Assembly: GCA_900770075.1 (NCBI GenBank)
Contig: CAAGIZ010000006.1
Coordinates: 1-6,648, forward strand
DNA length: 6,648 nucleotides
Direction of reading: 5' to 3'
Source: Spirochaetia bacterium
GTDB lineage: Bacteria; Spirochaetota; Spirochaetia; Treponematales; Treponemataceae
Shown: positions 1 through 6,225 of the stretch, piece by piece
How positions within the stretch are numbered: position 1 is the first letter of the stretch
How the letters are laid out: the number at the start of each line of letters is the position of its first letter
Program-made: the position numbers and the translations under genes
Notes under the pieces: model-generated
Told to the model about the DNA's origin: nothing
What the model saw: only the letters and a program-made list of their open reading frames with translations
The model's database searches: none

Positions 1-445
1 AATTCATCATAAGGCCGTCAAGCATTTTTGCACCGGGCAGGCTTACAAATTTTATCATTGGAACCATTGCAATATATAGAAGAGGAAATGCAAAAATTGC
101 CGCCGCGATGAATTTTTTCCGCAGGGTTTTGATTTCGTTTTCCCGGCGTTTGCTGACCTGTTTTTCCGTTTCCGAGAGTTTGTATTCCAGCGGCTGGTAC
201 CCGGCATTGGATACAGCATTTTTCATTTCAGAAGGACTTACTTTCTGGGGATTGTACGTAACAAATGCTTTTTCGGCCGCAAAGTTTACGTTTACGTCCG
301 CAACTCCTTCAAGCTCAGAAATGACCTTTTCCACACGTTTTGCGCAGCCGGCACAGCTCATTCCGCCGACAGAAAGCTGAAGTTTCCTGCATTCTGCTGT
401 TTGTTCTGTTTTATTTATATTCTGGCTGTTTGTATTTTCTTTCAT
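1..445 (-). CDS. copA: Copper-exporting P-type ATPase (CopA-like), N-terminal part, cut by the window edge
   Basis: Translating the minus strand from the ATG at 443-445 gives 148 codons with no stop before the left edge. Residues about 21-90 form a heavy-metal-associated (HMA) domain with the metal-binding motif GMSCAGC at 28-34; C31 and C34 would bind Cu(I). A basic linker (about 95-111, rich in K and R) leads into a first hydrophobic segment (about 112-134), as expected for the inner-membrane CopA family, which uses ATP to export Cu(I) from the cytosol. The start is supported by AAGGAG at 455-460, nine bases upstream. Only one HMA domain is present; some CopA proteins have two. The catalytic DKTG loop and the membrane CPC motif lie outside the window, so metal specificity rests on the HMA domain, and a silver or another soft-metal exporter is possible. 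No copper-responsive operator was recognised upstream. Confidence 0.9.
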   Translation of the reverse strand, partial: MKENTNSQNINKTEQTAECRKLQLSVGGMSCAGCAKRVEKVISELEGVADVNVNFAAEKAFVTYNPQKVSPSEMKNAVSNAGYQPLEYKLSETEKQVSKRRENEIKTLRKKFIAAAIFAFPLLYIAMVPMIKFVSLPGAKMLDGLMMN

Positions 446-480
446 AAGGAACTTCTCCTTGTTGTAGTTTTTATATTTTG

Positions 481-600
481 GGTGGCTTTTTGCTTCGCAA
501 AAACCAGGCTATGCGGAGTTCCGCTGTCGCTACATTCCTTCGCGGAGTGAAGCAAAGCTTCACCTCGCGAAGGAACGGCTCCGCCGCTCCTCCTATCCTT
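481..600. repeat. GC-rich, hairpin-dense intergenic element, probably a dispersed repeat
   Basis: This 120 bp stretch between copA and its possible distal promoter has little coding character but several inverted repeats. The largest pairs 535-553 with 557-575 around an AAA loop: 19 positions per arm with one mismatch and one G-U pair, centred on GTGAAGC/GCTTCAC. A second pairs TTTTTGC (487-493) with GCAAAAA (497-503), and a third pairs GCGGA (513-517) with TCCGC (520-524). The segment 576-590 is also rich in GGCTCCGCCGC-like sequence. If transcribed with copA it would form a strongly folded 5' leader. The style resembles repetitive extragenic elements I associate with Treponema genomes, but copy number cannot be judged from one window. 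Confidence 0.5.
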
Positions 601-645
601 GCCACTACGCAGGTGTGTTGTTAGCAGTAACTAACGTTTATCTAA

Positions 646-780
646 TGCCCATTATACGGAAATTATATAGTTTTGGGAACAGGCAACCGCCTGGACAACC
701 GAAGCGCCTTCGACATCTACCGCAAAATTGACTGCAAGAGCATGTATATGGAACTGGAGATTTGCTTTCCGATTGTGTGA
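646..780 (+). pseudogene. Orphan coding remnant: C-terminal tail of an unidentified protein
   Basis: The plus-strand frame is open from 646 and ends at TGA 778-780. From about 676 the translation looks like real protein (GTGNRLDNRSAFDIYRKI, then DCKSMYMELEICFPIV and a stop), with balanced composition and codons, whereas the sequence before about 673 is AT-rich and unprotein-like. There is no ATG with a ribosome binding site; the only upstream initiator is TTG at 673-675. I read it as the last 35 or so residues of a gene whose front has been deleted or replaced. The ending, a FDIY-like strand followed by ELEICFPI, loosely resembles the final strand of GyrI-like effector-binding domains found in AraC-family regulators, but this is a weak impression. 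It lies opposite in strand to both neighbours. Confidence 0.35.
651..679 (-). promoter_or_regulatory. Possible sigma-70 promoter for copA (distal)
   Basis: On the minus strand a perfect TATAAT (plus positions 651-656) lies 17 bases after a poor -35 candidate, TTCCCA (674-679). Transcription would begin near 644 and give a leader of about 200 nt through the hairpin element before the copA start codon. A nearer but less regular candidate is TTGCGA (495-500) followed after 17-19 bases by AATATA or TATAAA (470-477), whose -35 lies inside a small hairpin. The sequence alone does not decide between them. Confidence 0.4.
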
Positions 781-786
781 GTGCGT

Positions 787-804
787 GGGTGGGGGGGAGC
801 GGGG
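787..804 (+). other. G-quadruplex-forming motif
   Basis: The plus strand carries four runs of three or more G with loops T, G and AGC (GGGTGGGGGGGAGCGGGG), matching the canonical G3+N1-7 pattern. It lies just past the ackA terminator, so the ackA template strand is the G-rich one there. It overlaps a small inverted repeat, GAGCG (797-801) and CGCTC (807-811). The function is unknown; the motif is directly visible, but folding is inferred. Confidence 0.4.
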
Positions 805-820
805 AACGCTCAGAATGTGC

Positions 821-894
821 AAAAAAAGCCGGAAAAATCCCGAAAACGCTTAAAAAACGTAAAAAAACACAAAGCGTTCGGGGACTTTCCGGCT
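821..894 (-). terminator. Rho-independent terminator of ackA
   Basis: Reading the minus strand away from ackA, AGCCGGAAA (886-894) pairs perfectly with TTTCCGGCT (827-835) and is followed at once by a T run (plus-strand A821-A827). The stem continues inward: 881-883 pairs with 839-841, and 872-876 (AAGCG sense) with 847-851, leaving a loop of about 20 A-rich bases (852-871 on the plus strand). It begins 44 bp after the ackA stop codon. The whole structure is unusually long for an intrinsic terminator, but the outer GC stem plus T tract is classical. Confidence 0.85.
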
Positions 895-937
895 CTTTCC
901 TTAGGTTTGCCTTAAAACAGACCTTTTTGTTCAGGCT

Positions 938-2272
938 TTACGGGCGAACGATGATTTTTTCAAGGTCAGGAGTTTTTTCCAGTTCCTTTACAAGGGCAGC
1001 TTCCCGAGCCTTGTTCCTGTATGCCGGATCCTGGAAAGAATAAGTAAAGTTTGTATGAACATCGTAAGTTCCGTTCATGATTGCAAAGGCATCTTCGGTC
1101 ATAACCAGCTCTTCGTCTGTCGGAATTACAAAAACCTTAACTTTTGAATCGTCAGCAGAGATGCAGGTTTCCGCGTTGCCGGTATTTGCCAGCTTGTTCT
1201 TAACCGGGTCGATTTTTACGCCCATCCATTCAAGACCTTCGAGAGCGCGTCCGCGGATTGTTGCGGAGTGTTCACCAACGCCGGCAGTGTAAACGATGGC
1301 ATCTACAGGACCGATTGCAGCCATGTAGGCACCAAAGTATTTTTTAAGGCGGTAAACTTCCATATCAACGGCAAGCTGGGCATCTGCGTTGCCTTTTTCA
1401 GCAGCGTCTGCAATGTCTCGGCGGTCAGAAGAAAGACCGGTAAGACCGAGAAGACCAGACTTTTTGTTCAGGGCATTGTCCATCTCTTCAACACTCATGC
1501 CAGTTTCCCTCATGATGTAGAACGGAAGGGTAACATCAACGTCGCCGGTACGGGTACCCATAACAAGACCTTCGATAGGGGTAATACCCATAGAAGTGTC
1601 AAAACAGCAGCCGTTTTTTACAGCACACATGGAAGCACCGTTTCCAACATGGGCAATGATAACGTTTGTGTCCTTAGGTTCCTTGTGCAGGAGAACAGAA
1701 GCGCGTTTTGCAGTGTAGAGGAAAGAAGTTCCGTGGAAGCCGTAGCGGCGGGCAGCATATTTTTCGTACCATTCCTTAGGAATTGCATAGCGGTAGCTGG
1801 CAGGAGGCATAGTCTGGTGCCATGCAGTGTCCATAACAGCAACGTGAGGAACATTCGGCAGAACCTTCTGAGCGGCTTCAATACCCATGATGTTTGCAGG
1901 CATGTGGAGCGGACCAAGACCGATTACAGAACGGAAAGTGTCCAGAACTTCAGGAGTAACCTTAACAGACTTAGTAAATTTATCTCCGCCGTGGAGTACG
2001 CGATGACCTACAGCACCGATAACGCTCATGTCAGCGATAACGCCGTGGTCTTTGTCAGTTATTGCATCGAGAATCAGTTCGATGGCTTCCTTGTGTGTCG
2101 GGCAAGGGCTTTCCTTAACAAATTTGTCTTTGCCTTTTGGCTTGTGGGTGATAACTGAACCAGGAGCTGTAACCCGTTCAACAACACCTGTAGCAAGAAC
2201 GTCTTTGTTGTCCCAGTCATAAACCTGATATTTGGCTGAAGACGAACCGCAGTTCAACGTAAGAATAACCAT
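938..2272 (-). CDS. ackA: Acetate kinase
   Basis: This cytosolic enzyme makes ATP and acetate from acetyl phosphate and ADP, the last step of the acetate branch of fermentation, and is reversible. The 444-residue product is complete and matches the family closely. It opens with LTLNCGSSSAKYQ (N7 and the serine loop), then HRVLHGG (R91), LGPLHMPAN (H123), AVMDTAWH (D148), RYGFHGTS (H180), HVGNGAS, GTRTGD (R241), the adenosine-side GVGEHS and, near the end, PTDEEL (E387/E388). The active-site numbering through R241 equals that of the Methanosarcina enzyme. The start has AGAGGG at 2279-2284, six bases upstream. The usual length is about 400 residues; here the chain runs some 45 residues past the normal end, with a charged, helix-prone tail. 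pta, the usual partner gene, is absent from the window, and the gene has its own promoter and terminator, so it is probably transcribed alone. Confidence 0.97.
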   Translation of the reverse strand: MVILTLNCGSSSAKYQVYDWDNKDVLATGVVERVTAPGSVITHKPKGKDKFVKESPCPTHKEAIELILDAITDKDHGVIADMSVIGAVGHRVLHGGDKFTKSVKVTPEVLDTFRSVIGLGPLHMPANIMGIEAAQKVLPNVPHVAVMDTAWHQTMPPASYRYAIPKEWYEKYAARRYGFHGTSFLYTAKRASVLLHKEPKDTNVIIAHVGNGASMCAVKNGCCFDTSMGITPIEGLVMGTRTGDVDVTLPFYIMRETGMSVEEMDNALNKKSGLLGLTGLSSDRRDIADAAEKGNADAQLAVDMEVYRLKKYFGAYMAAIGPVDAIVYTAGVGEHSATIRGRALEGLEWMGVKIDPVKNKLANTGNAETCISADDSKVKVFVIPTDEELVMTEDAFAIMNGTYDVHTNFTYSFQDPAYRNKAREAALVKELEKTPDLEKIIVRP

Positions 2273-2316
2273 TGTTTTCCCTCTTAAAATTGATTTAATT
2301 TTATTTAATAGAAAAG

Positions 2317-2345
2317 ATTATAAACTTGTGAATGACTTTGTTCAA
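2317..2345 (-). promoter_or_regulatory. Sigma-70-type promoter of ackA
   Basis: On the minus strand TTGAAC (2340-2345) and a perfect TATAAT (2317-2322) are separated by exactly 17 bases. Transcription should start near 2310, giving a leader of about 37 nt before the ackA ATG. The near-consensus boxes suggest strong, largely constitutive expression, fitting a central energy enzyme. No operator-like inverted repeat overlaps the promoter. Confidence 0.85.
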
Positions 2346-2380
2346 TTAAAAATTCCATTAAGAAAAAATTAGAAAAAAAG

Positions 2381-2512
2381 GAGGGGAAAGCCTCGCTGGA
2401 AACTTCGCACCTACGTGCTCGTTGCGCAAACCCCTCGCTCCAGCCGCCCGGCGTCTTCCGCTACCCCTTCTCCTGGGGGAAATCCCCCAAGCCCCCTGTT
2501 TTGCCTGCAAAA
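2381..2512. repeat. Second GC-rich structured intergenic element
   Basis: Between the divergent ackA and alcohol dehydrogenase promoters the AT-rich DNA changes abruptly to about 130 bp of GC-rich, hairpin-forming sequence. Visible pairings are GCTGGA (2395-2400) with TCCAGC (2439-2444), enclosing GCAC (2407-2410)/GTGC (2415-2418); TGGGGG (2474-2479) with CCCCCA (2484-2489) around AAAT; and TTTTGC (2499-2504) with GCAAAA (2507-2512). The last is nearly the same hairpin as that at 487-503, and both elements contain GTAGCG and GCGGAA on the minus strand, so they may be related. A minus-strand frame through it would encode an arginine- and glycine-rich peptide, which I do not regard as a gene. 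A dispersed extragenic repeat or a structured RNA is the likeliest reading. Confidence 0.45.
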
Positions 2513-2524
2513 AAGCCCATGTTG

Positions 2525-2533
2525 TGTTAAGAT
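2525..2533 (+). promoter_or_regulatory. Extended -10 promoter of the alcohol dehydrogenase, predicting a leaderless mRNA
   Basis: TGTTAAGAT is an extended -10 element (TG, one base, then TAAGAT at 2528-2533). There is no good -35 at the standard distance; TTGCCT at 2501-2506 is 21 bases away, too far, which suits an extended -10 type. Six bases separate the -10 box from the ATG at 2540, so the expected +1 is the A of the start codon itself. No Shine-Dalgarno sequence is present between 2515 and 2539, which agrees with a leaderless transcript. Confidence 0.55.
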
Positions 2534-2539
2534 AGAACC

Positions 2540-3730
2540 ATGACACAAAATTTTAATTTTTATTCTCCCACGGAAGTTGTATTCGGGCGGGAAACTCACA
2601 AAAAGACGGCTGCTTACGTAAAAAAGTACGGCGGAACCAGGGTTCTTCTGGTTTACGGCAGCCGGCGGATTGTTAAAGACGGACTTTTGGACGAAATCAC
2701 CTCCCAGTTTGAGGCAGAAGGCCTTTCTTTTGAACTTTTGGGCGGTGTCGTTCCAAATCCTCATCTGGAAAAAGTGTATGAGGGCATAGAACTGGGCAAA
2801 AAACTCAAGGCAGATTTTATCCTTGCAGTTGGCGGAGGCTCTGTAATCGACACGGCAAAAGCCATAGCCTACGGACTTGCCGAGCCGGAAAAAGACGTAT
2901 GGGAACTTTACGAACACGCAAGAACGGCGCAAAAATGCCTTCCTGTAGCCAGCGTTCTCACCATTGCAGCAGCCGGTTCGGAAACAAGCAACAGCAGCGT
3001 AATAACAAACGAAAAAACAGGGCAGAAACGCTCCTACAACAGCGACCTGGCCCGGCCGAAATTTGCCGTAATGAACCCGGAACTTACGCTTTCCCTGCCG
3101 GACTGGCAGACCCAGAGCGGTTGTGCCGACATAATGATGCACACCATGGAACGTTACTTTACGAACAAAGGCAACATGGAAATAACGGATTCCATCGCCG
3201 AAGGACTTTTGCGCACGGTCATGAAAAACGCCCTGATTCTTCATTCCGACCCGCAGAATTACGAAGCCCGGGCAGAGGTTATGTGGGCGGGAAGCCTTTC
3301 CCACAACGGACTTACGGAGTGCGGTACCGGTGGCGGAGATTTTGTCTCTCACATGCTGGAACACGAACTGGGCGGAATGTACGACGTTACCCACGGGGCG
3401 GGGCTTGCGGCAGTGTGGCCTTCCTGGGCAAGATACGTTTACAAAGACTGCCTTCCCCGGTTTGTAAAATACGCCGTTAATGTTATGGGCGTAAAAAACG
3501 AAGACACCCCTGAACAGACAGCCTTGAAGGGCATCGAAGCAATGGAGGATTTTTACCGCTCTGTGGGCATGCCGGTAAACCTTCGGGAACTGGGCATAAA
3601 CCCTTCAGAAGAAGAAATCCTGCTTCTGGCAAAAGGGGCAGCTCAGGCAACCGGCGGCTCAAGGGGAGCGGCAAAACTGTGCACCGAAGAGGACTTTGCA
3701 CAAATCTTCCGCATGGCAAACAGGACTTAG
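2540..3730 (+). CDS. Iron-containing (butanol-dehydrogenase-type) alcohol dehydrogenase
   Basis: This is a group III alcohol dehydrogenase of the BDH/YqhD subgroup, a cytosolic enzyme that interconverts aldehydes and primary alcohols with NAD(P)H and so reoxidises fermentation cofactor. All 396 residues are present, a normal length. The N-terminal Rossmann-like domain has FYSPTEVVFG (residues 7-16) and the nucleotide loop GGGSVIDTAKA (98-108). The C-terminal helical domain has the metal ligands D197 and H201 (GCADIMMH), H271 and H285, in the pattern HMLEHELGGMYDVTHGAG; H275 is the conserved third histidine of that motif. By family knowledge the metal is iron or zinc. The cofactor-choice loop reads YGSRRIVKDG (39-48) where YqhD has a GGGS motif; the arginines could bind the NADPH phosphate, but this is inference. 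The start fits family N-termini, though it has no ribosome binding site. It is convergent with the kinase gene. Confidence 0.95.
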   Translation: MTQNFNFYSPTEVVFGRETHKKTAAYVKKYGGTRVLLVYGSRRIVKDGLLDEITSQFEAEGLSFELLGGVVPNPHLEKVYEGIELGKKLKADFILAVGGGSVIDTAKAIAYGLAEPEKDVWELYEHARTAQKCLPVASVLTIAAAGSETSNSSVITNEKTGQKRSYNSDLARPKFAVMNPELTLSLPDWQTQSGCADIMMHTMERYFTNKGNMEITDSIAEGLLRTVMKNALILHSDPQNYEARAEVMWAGSLSHNGLTECGTGGGDFVSHMLEHELGGMYDVTHGAGLAAVWPSWARYVYKDCLPRFVKYAVNVMGVKNEDTPEQTALKGIEAMEDFYRSVGMPVNLRELGINPSEEEILLLAKGAAQATGGSRGAAKLCTEEDFAQIFRMANRT

Positions 3731-6159
3731 TCTTTACGGCAGAGGCTGCTTAAAGCGGCCTTGATTTTTTTAATGTCAATGGGCTTTGACAGGTGGGCAT
3801 TCATTCCGGCTTCTAGACATTTTTTTACGTCGTCGTCGAAGGCATTTGCCGTCATAGCCAGAATAGGAATGGTTTTGGAATCCACCCTGCCGGAAGAACG
3901 TATCTTTCTTGTGGCTTCCAGACCGTCCATTACCGGCAGCATTACGTCCATAAGAATTCCGTCGAAAGTGCCCGGAGGATTTTTTTCAAAAGTCTTTAAG
4001 GCCTGTAAACCGTTGGAAACGATTGTTGTTTTTGCTCCTTCGTCGTGGAGGAGAATTTGTGCAATCTCTGCGTTCAGGGAGTTGTCCTCGACCAGAAGCA
4101 GGTTTAGTCCCCGGATGGAATTTTCTGTCTCCGAAGACTGAACTGGCTCTTCCTGTGGGGACGGTGCAATTTCAAAGGGAATTGTAATTTCAAAGGTGGA
4201 GCCAAAGCCTTCTCTGCTGGTAATGCTTATGGTTCCGCCCATCTGCTCCAAAAGACCCTTTACTATGGACATGCCGAGCCCGGTTCCCTGATATATGCTT
4301 CTGGCATCGTTTCTTTCCTGGGCAAAGGGCTCAAAGATGTGGCTTAAAAATTCCCGGCTCATGCCTATTCCCGTATCGCTTATAGTCCATTTAAAGTTGC
4401 AGAACCCGGGAGCCGTTTCGCAGGAGCGGAGCACTGTGGTAATTTTTCCCCCCGGACGGTTGTACTTTATGCAGTTTCCGTAGATGTTCAGGAAAATCTG
4501 GCGCAGGTGCAGGGGGCTTCCGTAGATGTACTTGATGGGAACCATGTCTTTTTCCTTTTCAAAAAACCACTGGATTCCTGCGTCAGTGGCACGGCCGATT
4601 ATTATGTTTGCAATTTCCCTTATCAGTGTGTTCACTTTTATGATTTCTCTGGACAAAAGATAGTGGCCTTCTTCCAGTTTGCTCATCTGCAGGACATCGT
4701 TTATGAGGGAAAGAAGGTGGTTTGCCGAAGTTTCCATCCTTTCGTGGTTTTTCTTTATGAGAGGCAGGTTGTCAAAGTGGGCACCGTCGATTTTTAAAAG
4801 CCCGATTATGCCGTTGAGGGGAGTGCGAATGTCGTGGCTCATTCTCCGCAGAAAATTTGTCTTTGCCTCGTTTGCCTGTCTTGCCTGCCGGGCGGTTTCT
4901 TCCAGAAGTTTGCGCTGCCGTTCTTCCTCGGTCAAAATCTCATCGATAAAGTGGAATCCCATTACCACCTTAAAACCTTCCAGTTCCTTTAAGTGGACGA
5001 CTTTTACTTCCAGATGTTCCATTCCCGTGGAATTTGGTTTTATCCTGTAGCGGTAGGAAAACTGTTCGTGGTTGGAAAGGTATTCCATAAGAGAAGAAGA
5101 GGAAAGTTTTTCCAGAAAATCCGGGGAAGAGTCCTTTACAATCCAGTTTTCCCAATAGTCGGACAGCTGTTTTGAATATGGAATTTCTGTCAGTTGTTCC
5201 AGGGGGTGAAGAAACAGGTCGCTCTGGACATCGGACTGTTTTACGGAACTTAGGGTGCCGGTTTGTAAATCGCAGAGACAGACAAAGGCGTAATCCTGAC
5301 AAAGGGCTGTAAGGATGCTTTTTTCGCTTTTAAGGGCAATGTTTTCGGAGATGTCCAGAAAGGTTGTGTAAACCGAACGTTTGCCCTGGGGTGTGGTGAG
5401 CACTTCCGTGTGAGCCAGCAGATTGCTCTTTTTGCCGTCGGTACTGGTGGCAATGCATTCGTAGTCTACAGAGCCGTCTTTTGTGCGCAGTTCAATGAGT
5501 TTTTGTTTTGTGAAATCTGAATAAACTACTTTGTTTAGAATATTGTACATCTTTGTCTGAGGGTTTCTGTAGTTTTTTAGACCGAAAATTCTTATGGCTT
5601 CTGCGTTCATATAGAGGATTTTCCAGCCTGGAAGAGTGTAGGAAACTATGCCGCAGCTTACCTTGTCCATGAGGTTTTTGTGGTAGTTTTCTGACTGTAC
5701 CTGAGTGTGCATGAGGCTTCGGTTTTTGCGCAGCAGCTGGTTTTCTACCCGTTTGCCCTGTTCAAGGCGGAGAACGTTTGTAAGCTCTTTTATGTAGCCG
5801 CCAAAAGTATAGACATTTCCGCTGGTGTTGAGCAGCTTTCCTGAACACATTATTATGGTTTCACCTTTTTGCGGGTGGTTGTAGCGGTAAATCATCTCAG
5901 ATTCGCCGTGATAAATTTCTGCAATGTAGTTTTTTACCGTGGAAATGTCTTTGGAGTGGATGTGGTGCAGAAAAAAGGAATGGCAGTCTTCCGGGGAAAG
6001 TTCCTGAGAAACGCCGATTAAATTTGCCATGGTGGAATCTGTGTACAGTTTTGAAGGACAGCCTTCCTGTTCTTCGACCTTCCAAAAGCCGAGCCGGCTT
6101 GAACCGATTATCTGCGAAAAATCCTGTTTGTCCAATTTCTGACAGTTTTTATCCTGCAT
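3727..6159 (-). CDS. Soluble PAS-containing hybrid histidine kinase with C-terminal receiver
   Basis: The 810-residue protein has no signal peptide or membrane segment, so it should sense a cytosolic cue. It starts with a PAS_3-like domain (about 14-130: GFWKVEE, IHSKDI, YRYNHPQKGE, then GGYIKEL), a helical linker, a second PAS (about 160-275) and a third, divergent sensor-like region (about 280-405). A likely coiled coil (410-437) leads to HisKA with the phosphoacceptor H442 in SHDIRTPLNG. HATPase_c follows: N box around N558/N562 (NIYGNCIKY), DTGIGM 595-600, IFEPFAQ 608-614 and GTGLGMSIVKGL 625-636. The receiver (about 685-810) has E691/D692, phosphoacceptor D738, T770 and K792. All catalytic residues are intact. 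No Hpt domain or output protein is in the window, so the relay partner is elsewhere. GGAAGG at 6168-6173, eight bases before the ATG, supports the start. The signal sensed is unknown. Confidence 0.95.
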   Translation of the reverse strand: MQDKNCQKLDKQDFSQIIGSSRLGFWKVEEQEGCPSKLYTDSTMANLIGVSQELSPEDCHSFFLHHIHSKDISTVKNYIAEIYHGESEMIYRYNHPQKGETIIMCSGKLLNTSGNVYTFGGYIKELTNVLRLEQGKRVENQLLRKNRSLMHTQVQSENYHKNLMDKVSCGIVSYTLPGWKILYMNAEAIRIFGLKNYRNPQTKMYNILNKVVYSDFTKQKLIELRTKDGSVDYECIATSTDGKKSNLLAHTEVLTTPQGKRSVYTTFLDISENIALKSEKSILTALCQDYAFVCLCDLQTGTLSSVKQSDVQSDLFLHPLEQLTEIPYSKQLSDYWENWIVKDSSPDFLEKLSSSSLMEYLSNHEQFSYRYRIKPNSTGMEHLEVKVVHLKELEGFKVVMGFHFIDEILTEEERQRKLLEETARQARQANEAKTNFLRRMSHDIRTPLNGIIGLLKIDGAHFDNLPLIKKNHERMETSANHLLSLINDVLQMSKLEEGHYLLSREIIKVNTLIREIANIIIGRATDAGIQWFFEKEKDMVPIKYIYGSPLHLRQIFLNIYGNCIKYNRPGGKITTVLRSCETAPGFCNFKWTISDTGIGMSREFLSHIFEPFAQERNDARSIYQGTGLGMSIVKGLLEQMGGTISITSREGFGSTFEITIPFEIAPSPQEEPVQSSETENSIRGLNLLLVEDNSLNAEIAQILLHDEGAKTTIVSNGLQALKTFEKNPPGTFDGILMDVMLPVMDGLEATRKIRSSGRVDSKTIPILAMTANAFDDDVKKCLEAGMNAHLSKPIDIKKIKAALSSLCRKD

Positions 6160-6187
6160 AGCGAAAACCTTCCATAGAAAAATGGGA

Positions 6188-6217
6188 AATCTCTAAAAAT
6201 TGCAATTTTTAGAGATT
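6188..6217. promoter_or_regulatory. Perfect 30 bp palindrome in the kinase leader
   Basis: AATCTCTAAAAATTG is followed directly by its exact reverse complement, so all 30 bases are self-complementary with no spacer. It lies between hsdR and the kinase gene, starting about two bases after the predicted transcription start of the kinase. It could be a repressor operator, a protective 5' stem-loop, or a terminator for hsdR. The terminator reading is weakened by the AT-rich stem and by TTCCCATTTTTC, rather than a clean T run, after it on the minus strand. Confidence 0.75.
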
Positions 6218-6225
6218 CTTTGAAT

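Noticed and set aside
108..380. A 90-codon plus-strand frame
   Set aside because: It is antisense to the HMA domain of copA, which is the clearly real frame.
481..640. CRISPR repeat or insertion-sequence end
   Set aside because: The inverted repeats are not regularly spaced direct repeats, no spacers are visible, and there is no transposase or flanking target duplication.
762..1043. A 93-codon plus-strand frame
   Set aside because: It runs through the ackA terminator and antisense to the ackA end; the lysine- and serine-rich translation reflects the terminator sequence.
1268..2158. A 296-codon open frame on the plus strand
   Set aside because: It lies wholly antisense to ackA, whose protein is unmistakable; the translation has no recognisable domain and results from codon bias on the other strand.
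2373..2394. A possible intrinsic terminator on the minus strand (GAGG/CCTC stem and seven T)
   Set aside because: The stem has only four pairs and no minus-strand gene precedes it; it may be just the end of the structured element.
2358..2546. A 62-codon minus-strand frame through the second structured element
   Set aside because: The arginine-, glycine- and proline-rich translation follows from the GC-rich hairpins, and there is no ribosome binding site.
2411..3394. A 327-codon open frame on the minus strand
   Set aside because: It is antisense to the alcohol dehydrogenase and runs into the GC-rich element; composition is shadow-like and no motif is visible.
4679..5050. A 123-codon plus-strand frame inside the kinase gene
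   Set aside because: It is antisense to the HisKA region with its SHDIRTPLNG motif and has no features of its own.
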